From Candidatus Jordarchaeum madagascarense (lineage in GTDB: Archaea > Asgardarchaeota > Jordiarchaeia > Jordiarchaeales > Jordiarchaeaceae): a stretch of 6,719 nt of DNA. The stretch covers positions 1 to 6,719 of the forward strand of contig DXJA01000027.1 in assembly GCA_019056875.1 (NCBI GenBank), written 5' to 3'. Position 1 is the stretch's first letter. Each line of letters begins with the position of its first letter. The position numbers and the translations under genes are program-made. A model generated the notes under the pieces. It saw nothing but the letters and a program-made list of their open reading frames with translations. It did no database searches and was not told the origin of the DNA. Of the stretch, positions 1-5,097 are shown piece by piece.

Positions 1-597
1 TCTTCTAATATTGGAACGACTGAATAACTCAGTTAATTTCTCTTTGTAGAACTCTGTATCATCCAGTTTAGGGCATCCCACCACCAGTTTTTTACCCCTT
101 AAAAAATCGTTGTGAAAGTTAGGGTAGGCGAAGGGCACACAATCGGCAACTATAAGCAGATCTGCGTTTTCGAAGAAGGGGGCGTTGGCTGGTACTAGTG
201 CCAGTTGCACAGGCCACTGAGTGAGCTCAGATTCTATCTTATCTGGGGTTTTTCCTGTTTCTTCCTTCACAAGATTTCTTTCGAAATCCATAACTTGTAC
301 TGAGGGGCAGGCTTGATGAGTTGAATGTTCCGGGTGAACTGCTGGAGCTAATTTTTCTCTCTTTAGGTGTTCTGTCACTGCTTCTTCATCGAATTCTTCG
401 ACTTCCCTCTTTTCTACGGTCAGGGCACCTTGTGGGCACTCCCCTATGCAGGCTCCTAAACCATCACAGTATTTGTTACTAATCAGTTTGGCTTTGCCAT
501 TAACAATTTTGAGAGCTCCTTCCGCACAAGAAATTACACACTGCCCACAACCATTGCATTTTTCTTCATCAATTACAACTATATTTCTCAACACCAT
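1..597 (-). CDS. 4Fe-4S ferredoxin-like protein, 3' end beyond window
   Basis: The first 199 residues are visible and the gene continues past base 1. The N-terminal 65 residues form a ferredoxin domain. Its first motif is complete (C14, C17, C20, C24). The second reads C44-D-G-L-G-A-C50, then C54-P, so the usual middle cysteine is Leu47. A linker follows, then a domain with C97, a WPVQLALVPANAP segment (128-140) and two cysteine sites, C153 (ADCVPFAY) and C175 (GCPKLDD). From memory, this matches a family of two-domain iron-sulfur proteins common in strict anaerobes, whose biochemical role is unsettled; electron transfer is the inference. The start ATG follows GAGGGTGA, a good archaeal ribosome site. 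It lies 38 nt after the ArsR-type gene on the same strand and is probably co-transcribed and controlled by it. The cysteines of the second domain could hold a third metal centre, but that is only a suggestion. Confidence 0.88.
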   Translation of the reverse strand, partial: MVLRNIVVIDEEKCNGCGQCVISCAEGALKIVNGKAKLISNKYCDGLGACIGECPQGALTVEKREVEEFDEEAVTEHLKREKLAPAVHPEHSTHQACPSVQVMDFERNLVKEETGKTPDKIESELTQWPVQLALVPANAPFFENADLLIVADCVPFAYPNFHNDFLRGKKLVVGCPKLDDTEFYKEKLTELFSRSNIRR

Positions 598-635
598 TAT
601 TTTTTCACCCTCATTAAATCTGAGTGAATTACAAA

Positions 636-986
636 TTAACCTGAAGCTTCCTTCTTCCTCCTTGAAGATTTCCTGTCCATATGACATTTTCCTTTCGTAG
701 GACAATATTTTTCGGCATGTGAAGAGAATACTTTGAATAATTTTCCCATAGTGTCTTCATTCAAATGATAGAAACACATTTTCCTCCTTCTTTCCGGAAT
801 TATAAACCTACATCTCTCCAAGGGTTTAAGATTATGAGATATCATGCTCTGTTCCTGGTTTAGAGCCTCAGAAATTTCGGTTACATTCTTCGGCCCATCT
901 TGGAGAAGTTCCAGAATTGCTAATCGTGTCGGATTTGCCAAGGTTGAAAAGAATTGATAACACGTTTCGCATAGATCGTATTTCAT
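636..986 (-). CDS. ArsR-family winged-helix transcriptional repressor
   Basis: This 116-residue protein has the size and fold signature of ArsR/SmtB regulators: FFSTLANPTRLAILELLQDG (residues 12-31), then the helix-turn-helix around 34-58 (VTEISEALNQ, SMISHNLKPLE) and a wing with PERRRKMCFYHL. The classical metal-sensing cysteine pair of the recognition helix (ELCVCDL in ArsR) is absent; NQEQSMISHNL stands there. Instead cysteines occur at C6 and C9 (CETC), C59, C71, C95 and C101-H102 (CPTKGKCH), so a terminal metal, cluster or thiol sensor site is possible. I start it at ATG 984-986. An upstream in-frame TTG (996-998) would add four residues, but those bases form the GGTGGT ribosome site. 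It is first in a likely operon with the downstream ferredoxin-like gene. The double dyad just upstream suggests it represses itself. The inducing signal is unknown. Confidence 0.93.
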   Translation of the reverse strand: MKYDLCETCYQFFSTLANPTRLAILELLQDGPKNVTEISEALNQEQSMISHNLKPLERCRFIIPERRRKMCFYHLNEDTMGKLFKVFSSHAEKYCPTKGKCHMDRKSSRRKKEASG

Positions 987-999
987 ACGGACCACCAAT

Positions 1000-1035
1000 A
1001 TATGAAATAATCTTCATATGAAGAAAAATTCATAT
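1000..1035. promoter_or_regulatory. Double dyad operator of the ArsR-ferredoxin operon
   Basis: Two perfect inverted repeats of ATATGAA-N6-TTCATAT occur at 1000-1019 and 1016-1035. They share their inner halves, so the centre 1013-1022 reads TTCATATGAA, itself a perfect palindrome. The dyad centres are 16 bp apart. Size and AT-rich outer bases resemble known ArsR/SmtB operators. The element lies between the TATA box (1039-1046) and the ArsR start codon and covers the predicted transcription start near 1017. Binding there would block the promoter. That the neighbouring ArsR protein binds it is inferred from position. Confidence 0.82.
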
Positions 1036-1038
1036 AAG

Positions 1039-1046
1039 TTTATAAA
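1039..1046 (-). promoter_or_regulatory. TATA box of the ArsR-ferredoxin operon
   Basis: TTTATAAA lies 56 nt (box centre to start codon) upstream of the ArsR gene, preceded on the minus strand by an AAG-containing purine stretch that may serve as BRE. The predicted start of transcription, about 25 nt downstream, falls near 1017, inside the double operator. The box is self-complementary, so plus-strand use cannot be excluded. Confidence 0.65.
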
Positions 1047-1132
1047 TCTTATGGTAAAAAAATTAACCAAACACTACTTATTTCCAAGGCAAGAAGAATG
1101 AGACCACTAAAGAACGATAATATGTAGATTCA

Positions 1133-1218
1133 TCTTGAAAGGAGAGGGTACTTTTGCCGCTCAGGCATATTTATAAAAGATGCATTCTTTCAAGAATCCT
1201 CTAAGCAGGGGTTCCTGC
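1133..1218. other. Cluster of short inverted repeats, function unknown
   Basis: Three pairings are visible. TCTTGAAAG (1133-1141) is perfectly complementary to CTTTCAAGA (1187-1195). Inside that pair, TGCC (1155-1158) pairs with GGCA (1164-1167). Just outside, GCAGG-GGTT-CCTGC (1205-1218) makes a 5-bp stem with a four-base loop. A TTTATAAA box also sits at 1170-1177. The set could be a small RNA or leader structure, or remains of a decayed gene. It does not fit a tRNA or a box C/D RNA. I see no proof of transcription. Confidence 0.3.
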
Positions 1219-1247
1219 ATCTCATACCAAATCCTTCAGAATACCGA

Positions 1248-1460
1248 ATGCTAGCTGTTATCCTAAAAACGGGTTTAGGAGTAGAGGAAAGGAAACCAAT
1301 GGCGAAGCATGATGGTGGAATAGCTAAATTCGATACGCAGATAAAAAACCAGCAAGATCTAGTTTGCGTTGAAGGCTACTTAACTGTTCTAATATCAAAT
1401 AAGAAATCAAGTTCAATCAAGATTTACCTAGAAAAAAATCGTCCCGATTTTTTAGTTTAA
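1248..1460 (+). pseudogene. Probable remnant of a MaoC-like hot-dog dehydratase
   Basis: The reading frame encodes 70 residues. The first 50 or so resemble the last two strands of MaoC-type (R)-specific enoyl-CoA hydratases: LAVILKTGLGVEERKPM, then GGIAKFDTQIKNQ, then VCVEGYLTVLI. Family members typically show a V.EKR....RGIVTF...V.NQ.G.VV.EG...VLV pattern here. The N-terminal half with the catalytic Asp and His and the GDT segment is missing. The frame stays open upstream to 1128, where a TAG interrupts it (1125-1127), but that part (RRGYFCRSGIFIKDAFF) is not recognisable. No convincing ribosome site precedes the ATG. The last residues overlap a terminator-like hairpin. I read it as a gene relic; a short hot-dog protein or a chance ORF are alternatives. 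The family match is by eye only. Confidence 0.42.
1433..1453. terminator. Bidirectional terminator-like hairpin
   Basis: A perfect 9-bp stem (1433-1441 with 1445-1453) with a TCC loop is flanked by A-rich and T-rich arms. Plus-strand transcripts would end in six T, minus-strand transcripts in seven T. It lies 23 nt after the stop of the minus-strand CBS gene and overlaps the end of the plus-strand ORF, as expected between convergent units. Archaeal polymerases can stop at the T runs alone. Confidence 0.6.
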
Positions 1461-1475
1461 TATTTTATCATTACC

Positions 1476-1874
1476 TTATGTTACTAATGTCTTTGCCCTT
1501 GTGTAGCGCATAAATCTTTGCAGTATTTTACGACTTAGAACGCCCACAATCTTGCCCTTGTCTGTTACAGCTAATCTTTTATAACCCGTTTTCATAAATA
1601 TTTCCCATGCGTCTTTAATGGATGCGTCTTTATCTATTTTTTCAACAGGCGTTGCCATTATATCCTCAGCAATTATTCTACTTGGCTGCGCTCTGTCTGC
1701 AACAAGTCTTAAAATCTGACCATCGGTGATCAGACCAATTATTTTTCCTTCATTGTTCTCCACAAAAATTGACCCCACTTCTGCATCTACCATCCTTTTA
1801 GCAACTGTTGGGATGTCATCTGTAGTTCTACATGTGAAGACATTATGTCTGGCAAGTTCATCCACATTACTCAA
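1476..1874 (-). CDS. Two-CBS-domain protein
   Basis: The 132 residues consist almost wholly of a pair of CBS motifs. The first is about residues 9-60 (VGSIFVENNEGKIIGLITDGQIL), the second about 70-122 (DIMATPV, KRLAVTDKGKIVGVLSRKIL). Such tandem pairs (Bateman modules) bind adenine nucleotides, S-adenosylmethionine or related ligands and usually regulate a partner. Stand-alone forms of this length are very common in archaea and mostly uncharacterised. No catalytic or DNA-binding domain is attached. The start is taken as TTG 1872-1874, because GGAGGTG (minus strand, 1880-1886) ends five bases before it; the next in-frame GTG would lack spacing. The gene has its own archaeal promoter and a terminator hairpin after the stop, so it appears monocistronic. 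Its neighbours do not reveal the partner. Confidence 0.92.
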   Translation of the reverse strand: MSNVDELARHNVFTCRTTDDIPTVAKRMVDAEVGSIFVENNEGKIIGLITDGQILRLVADRAQPSRIIAEDIMATPVEKIDKDASIKDAWEIFMKTGYKRLAVTDKGKIVGVLSRKILQRFMRYTRAKTLVT

Positions 1875-1879
1875 CTATA

Positions 1880-1886
1880 CACCTCC
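1880..1886 (-). promoter_or_regulatory. Ribosome binding site fixing a TTG start
   Basis: GGAGGTG on the minus strand lies five bases before TTG 1872-1874, and no ATG is suitably placed, so this site decides the start of the CBS gene. Confidence 0.75.
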
Positions 1887-1919
1887 AAAAGTGAATTTCT
1901 AAATATCTTACCTAGAAAA

Positions 1920-1933
1920 TTTATAAATTTAAC
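1920..1933 (-). promoter_or_regulatory. BRE and TATA box of the CBS-domain gene
   Basis: On the minus strand GTTAAA (1933-1928), fitting the archaeal BRE pattern RNWAAW, directly precedes TTTATAAA (1927-1920). Transcription should begin near 1898, leaving a leader of about 24 nt with the ribosome site in it. This is the best promoter in the window. Confidence 0.75.
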
Positions 1934-1992
1934 CCATAAAACCTCCAAAAAATAGTAACAACTTTTTGTAAATTAAAAATCATAAATAATGT

Positions 1993-2003
1993 AAAAAAAG
2001 AAA
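1993..2003 (-). terminator. T-tract terminator after the HExxH membrane protein gene
   Basis: On the minus strand the transcript passes TTTCTTTTTTT about 24 nt beyond the stop at 2027. There is no clear stem, which fits archaeal oligo-T termination. Confidence 0.5.
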
Positions 2004-2026
2004 GTTGTGATAACTATTCCTAATTT

Positions 2027-2437
2027 TTATATTGGTATTACAATAAATTCTGCCCAAAGATGAATTGCGTGGCATAGTAGTGTTAATACGAATGAAACTG
2101 TGATGAACTCGGACCAGAAGAAACTGAGCCTTCTTCTAAGAATTATGTAAGGCATAGGGGCAAATGTGATTATATAGTCTGCCATGTAGGGGAATACGCA
2201 TGACCACCAAGAGACTCCTCTAAAAAGACCAAGAATATAGGAACTTGTGCAAAAGGTTTCGCTGATGAAGAAGGGTACTCCGGCCAAGAATAAAGGTACC
2301 GCGTGGAGAAACTCATGAACTATGGTGAACATGCTCAGATAATTTAAACCAAAAGCGAAGCTGCCACCAAGTATTAGATGTATGAATGAATACCAGGTTG
2401 TTGTCGGTTTAATCTTACTTTCTTGAACGGTTTTCAT
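2027..2437 (-). CDS. Small integral membrane protein with HExxH motif
   Basis: I do not recognise a named family. The 136-residue product is very hydrophobic, with probable membrane helices near residues 16-34, 35-55, 83-101 and 108-130. The second carries H41-E-F-L-H45 in the context TIVHEFLHAVPLFLAGV, as in membrane zinc proteases, where HExxH lies in a helix and is often followed by A and a G-V turn. No NPDG or LDG motif, the usual source of the third zinc ligand in site-2 proteases, is present. D87 (ADYIITFAP) or H123 and H126 (CHAIHLW) are possible substitutes. At 136 residues it is shorter than a typical site-2 protease core. The start is ATG 2435-2437, preceded by GGTGAT six bases upstream. 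A putative membrane metalloprotease or a relative without activity is inferred. It stands alone with wide spacers on both sides. Confidence 0.8.
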   Translation of the reverse strand: MKTVQESKIKPTTTWYSFIHLILGGSFAFGLNYLSMFTIVHEFLHAVPLFLAGVPFFISETFCTSSYILGLFRGVSWWSCVFPYMADYIITFAPMPYIILRRRLSFFWSEFITVSFVLTLLCHAIHLWAEFIVIPI

Positions 2438-2785
2438 TCTCTCATCACCATTAAAGATTCAAGTCTTCCGTTCATGGACTGCAGACCTTTGGAAATTTGG
2501 AAAGCTACTCTGCTAAATTCAAATTAAAGTAGATTTAGTGGTTCTTTTGTGTCGTTGCTGGCATGTAAAATATAACATTCTTATAATATTAATTTTTCTC
2601 AATAACACGGATTTAATAATACTACAATCCAGAACATCTCCAAATCTGTGGTTAATTTTTCCTTTCCGAGATTGACAAAAACTTCACATAAAAAAAGCCA
2701 GCTAAACATATGTCAGCAAAATAAGAAGCGTACTCGGAGAATTTTTGCATAATCAAAATAAAACAAAATTTTTATTGGAAAGATT
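2438..2785. other. AT-rich intergenic spacer without a recognised gene
   Basis: No coding frame of note was found. The part next to the membrane protein gene contains a tandem direct repeat TTTGGAAA-TTTGGAAA (2488-2503) and a CTAAAT / ATTTAG inverted pair with a 14-base loop. A TATA-like TTATATTTTAC on the minus strand near 2566-2576 would leave a leader of over 100 nt, so the promoter of that gene is uncertain. Confidence 0.5.
2755..2770 (-). terminator. Possible T-rich terminator of the 82-residue gene
   Basis: The minus strand reads AATTTTGTTTTATTTT shortly after the stop at 2786. Interrupted T runs of this kind can end archaeal transcripts. No stem was seen. Confidence 0.35.
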
Positions 2786-3034
2786 TCATTTCACAATTTG
2801 ATCTTTCACCAATTCTTTTTCTGAATTACTGGATTTCCATGGTTCTAGTATTTCAATCTTCCAGGAGTTGAGAGGACCTTTCTTTGAGAGTTCGTTATGA
2901 AAGTTGCAACCCGTATAAATTCCCCTAAACGGATTGAAAACAATCCTTTTTTCTCCCTCAGGGAGCTCGCATATAAACGCACAGTATCCTCCATCAACAT
3001 TCCTATTCAGGATGCGACAAAAAACTTCTGGCAC
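2786..3034 (-). CDS. Small four-cysteine protein, function unknown
   Basis: The product is 82 residues and not assignable to a named family by eye. Four cysteines at 6, 18, 22 and 43 (C-x11-C-x3-C-x20-C) lie in FCRILNRNVDGGYCAFICELPEGEKR and YTGCNFHNEL, with H46 close by. The arrangement could bind zinc or an iron-sulfur cluster. The second half is polar and lysine-rich. The start is GTG 3032-3034, preceded by GGAGAG seven bases upstream; no ATG lies in frame near it. A TATAAATA box (3086-3093) would give a leader of about 30 nt, and a 7-bp dyad sits over the predicted transcription start. The presence of a promoter, ribosome site and downstream T tract supports a real gene despite its small size. 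The overlapping plus-strand frame shows none of these. Confidence 0.7.
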   Translation of the reverse strand: MPEVFCRILNRNVDGGYCAFICELPEGEKRIVFNPFRGIYTGCNFHNELSKKGPLNSWKIEILEPWKSSNSEKELVKDQIVK

Positions 3035-3053
3035 TTTAACACTCTCCTGGCCC

Positions 3054-3093
3054 TTCTCTACTTAGAGAAATTAGGGAGTAATGAATATTTATA
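3054..3093 (-). promoter_or_regulatory. Promoter with dyad over the predicted start site
   Basis: On the minus strand TATAAATA (3093-3086) points to a transcription start near 3064. A perfect inverted repeat TTCTCTA-CT-TAGAGAA occupies 3054-3069, right over that start. It could be an operator or a short 5' hairpin. It ends about 20 nt before the GTG start codon of the 82-residue gene. Confidence 0.5.
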
Positions 3094-3261
3094 GTCAAGT
3101 ACTATTCTCAGATATCCAGAAAGTATATATCGGTATCACATAATTCAAAAATAGTAACCAAGTGACTAGCCCTCCTCCCTTGTAGTTAAAATTTTATTTT
3201 GGGCAGTTATCCAGAATCAAAGTTGGGCGATAAGATTAGGGGGAAAGAGAATGGAACATTA

Positions 3262-3483
3262 TCAGTATAGTTCTGGTGGTTTTAACTCTTCTAGGAACTC
3301 TTCAAGCCTTCTTGCGCTTGTGAAAACTTTTATCATGTCCCATTCTGCAATTTTAACAATTGCCTTTCTTGGCTTTATCGTTACATAAATTCCTCCACAC
3401 TCTTTCTCATGGTTAATGTATACTATCTCCTCAGAGTTCCTACTTCGCCAGTATCTTTGTCGCCTTAACACTTTCTTAAACAT
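3262..3483 (-). CDS. Small basic protein, function unknown
   Basis: The 73-residue product has a very basic N-terminus (MFKKVLRRQRYWRSR), a likely beta-rich middle (EIVYINHEKECGGIYVTIKPRKAIVKI) and an acidic C-terminal helix (SARRLEEFLEELK). There is one cysteine, no membrane segment and no recognised motif. The basic tail might bind nucleic acid, but this is a guess. I chose ATG 3481-3483: GGTGA ends seven bases before it and the overlapping GAGGTG three bases before it. A GTG two codons upstream (3487-3489) would be almost on top of the ribosome site. Regular amphipathic patterning and the strong ribosome site favour a real gene. The spacer upstream has only a weak TATA-like CTTTTATTT around 3566-3574. 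Confidence 0.65.
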   Translation of the reverse strand: MFKKVLRRQRYWRSRNSEEIVYINHEKECGGIYVTIKPRKAIVKIAEWDMIKVFTSARRLEEFLEELKPPELY

Positions 3484-3976
3484 GCACACCTCACCAACTT
3501 TTCACGCTGATTATCTTCTTAGGTTCAGGTGCTTTATTAGTCTTCTCTTTGAAAAGATACAAAGCCAAATAAAAGGCGATTGCAGAAAACACAATTATTT
3601 AATAAAATTTTTACCATTTTTATAATTCAGGTAAATAAAAAGTTATCAGAAAAAAAAATTTCCTCCAATGGATATCTAAACAAAAACTCTAGTAAACCTT
3701 TCTACGCGCCACCTATACAAAATAAAAAAGCTAATACCTGTAAAAGAAAATCAATAATGATATTCTCCTCATAAAAGTATACAATCACTTTCTATTACCA
3801 AATAAAAATGCAGCTTCATTTTTTAAAAAATAGGTTAAATATACTCGGCCATATTTCACCATAAATTTATGCTAAATTGACAACTGGCATAAATACGATT
3901 CAATAAACAAAAGAGTAAATTAAAGTAAGAAAAATGTTCATAATAATGTTGTTGTCACCTTTTTAGTGGTGATTGT
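3484..3976. other. AT-rich spacer between divergent genes
   Basis: About 490 bases with strong A/T bias and many stop codons. The short plus-strand frames here lack ribosome sites and have low-complexity K/N/I/F products. Visible structure: a perfect palindrome CATAAATTTATG (3860-3871), a T6A6 block (3819-3830), and CATAAATAC (3889-3897), which might be a TATA box for the plus-strand radical SAM gene but would leave a leader of about 60 nt. Nothing here amounts to a recognised gene or RNA. Confidence 0.5.
3968..3973 (+). promoter_or_regulatory. Ribosome binding site supporting TTG start of the radical SAM gene
   Basis: GGTGAT lies three bases before TTG 3977-3979. Aligned to the full GGAGGTGAT consensus, this gives seven bases from the GGAGG core, a normal distance. 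The downstream ATG 3992 has no comparable site. Confidence 0.5.
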
Positions 3977-5014
3977 TTGTGGTCTTGTAGGATGGTGGAT
4001 CAGGGTTTTCCCCAGGGCAAGTGTTTGACTCAGACTTCTGAGGGGCTGAAACCCGCTTGCAAAGCTACTCTTAAAAAATCTGGAGATGTTTGGAATAGGG
4101 TTATTAAATCTGCGCATCTTTCCCGTCCTGAGGATTATTTCTCGATTTATCAGAGCGGTTGTAATCATGCTTGTCTTAAGTGTCATTCTTGGGAGTTTAG
4201 TCAAGTTTTTTCTGGACACTGGATGTCTACTGACGAAATAGCTGAGATGTGTGTAGATTATGAGCGAAGCGTAACATTTGAAGAACCGCGGGAAAGAGCT
4301 CTCATGTCTACTGCCACTGACCTTTGTCGTCATTGTGGTTCGTGTGTCCTTACCGATAAGCGAAGTAAATTTTGCCCGGGCAAACTTGAACCAGAGCAGA
4401 TTGTGTTAAGTCCCCAAGGGTGGGGACCCGCTAGAAACATTGTCGCTTTTACCGGCGGAGATATAGTATGTTGCAGCGAGTTCTACGCTGAAGCTACAAG
4501 AAAAATTAAGGAAAGGTGTGAAAACATTTTTGTTCTTATTGAAACTAATGGTTACGGTCTAACCCCTAGGAACATAGATAGCCTCAGGGAGGCGGGTGTG
4601 GATTCTTTCTGGTTAGATATCAAGGCTTATGAGGAGGAAGTTTACCGTAGGCTGTGCGGAACCACCAATGAGTGGATTCTTAAACTGCCCCAAGAATTGG
4701 TTGATCGCGATTTTGTTATTGAAGTTTTAACACTTTATATCCCGGGATGGGTGGAGAGTGATCAGATAGTGAAAATAGCTGAAATAGTTAAAGATGCGGA
4801 TCCCGAAATTCCGTTCACTATATTGGCTTTCTTTCCAGAGTACAAATTGAGTGATGCTCGTCCGCCCACACTTAGGGAGATGGTGGAAGCCTACTCTAAG
4901 GTAAAGTCCACTGGTTTAAAGACGGTAAAATTAGGCAATACAGGTGTATTTGCAAAAACCAGCAGAGAAATAGAAATCCTTTATAGTATAGTCGGTGAGG
5001 AGGGTATAGGCTAA
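3977..5014 (+). CDS. Radical SAM enzyme, glycyl-radical-activase type with extra cysteine motif
   Basis: The protein has 345 residues. The radical SAM motif CNHACLKC gives C62, C66 and C69, which bind the 4Fe-4S cluster that cleaves S-adenosylmethionine. Residues 117-133 (C117, C120, C123, C133) form an additional four-cysteine insert, likely a second cluster. TGGD at 159-162 stands where GGE usually contacts the SAM amino group. ETNGYG (189-194) and LDIKAY (213-218) are features of pyruvate-formate-lyase-activase relatives. CGTTNEWILK (227-236) and LTLYIPGWVE (251-260) also resemble that group. More cysteines lie at 4, 16 and 28. The substrate is unknown and no glycyl radical enzyme gene is in the window. 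The frame opens at TTG 3977 with GGTGAT just before it; ATG 3992 (MVDQGFP) is a serious alternative. The malic enzyme follows after 83 nt on the same strand. Confidence 0.9.
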   Translation: MWSCRMVDQGFPQGKCLTQTSEGLKPACKATLKKSGDVWNRVIKSAHLSRPEDYFSIYQSGCNHACLKCHSWEFSQVFSGHWMSTDEIAEMCVDYERSVTFEEPRERALMSTATDLCRHCGSCVLTDKRSKFCPGKLEPEQIVLSPQGWGPARNIVAFTGGDIVCCSEFYAEATRKIKERCENIFVLIETNGYGLTPRNIDSLREAGVDSFWLDIKAYEEEVYRRLCGTTNEWILKLPQELVDRDFVIEVLTLYIPGWVESDQIVKIAEIVKDADPEIPFTILAFFPEYKLSDARPPTLREMVEAYSKVKSTGLKTVKLGNTGVFAKTSREIEILYSIVGEEGIG

Positions 5015-5085
5015 AAATCCAATTTATTCTGTCCTATTTCTAATCTCCGATATTAAGATAAATGTTTACCTTTCATTTTTATTTA

Positions 5086-5090
5086 GGAGG
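5086..5090 (+). promoter_or_regulatory. Ribosome binding site fixing the malic enzyme start
   Basis: GGAGG is followed by seven bases and TTG 5098-5100. The earlier in-frame ATG 5062 lacks any such site and would add twelve residues (MFTFHFYLGGIL), partly encoded by the ribosome site itself. Confidence 0.8.
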
Positions 5091-5097
5091 TATTCTT

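Noticed and set aside
446..700. Plus-strand open frame of 84 codons
   Set aside because: It lies opposite the ferredoxin and ArsR genes, has a low-complexity S/L/I-rich product and no ribosome site.
1205..1218. GGGGTTCC resembling the T arm of a tRNA
   Set aside because: The loop has four bases, not seven, and no acceptor, D or anticodon arms can be built around it.
1941..1960. Second TTTTGGAGGT followed by ATG-GGT-TAA upstream of the CBS gene
   Set aside because: This SD-like mini frame lies upstream of the TATA box of that gene, so it would not be in its transcript; probably chance.
2897..3094. Plus-strand open frame of 65 codons
   Set aside because: It overlaps the minus-strand four-cysteine gene, which has promoter and ribosome site; this frame has neither.
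3416..3774. Two plus-strand frames of 69 and 64 codons
   Set aside because: The AT-rich products show no motif. One overlaps the minus-strand 73-residue gene, and neither has a Shine-Dalgarno match.
3938..4333. Minus-strand frame of 131 codons
   Set aside because: It is the antisense shadow of the radical SAM gene, whose motifs are unmistakable.
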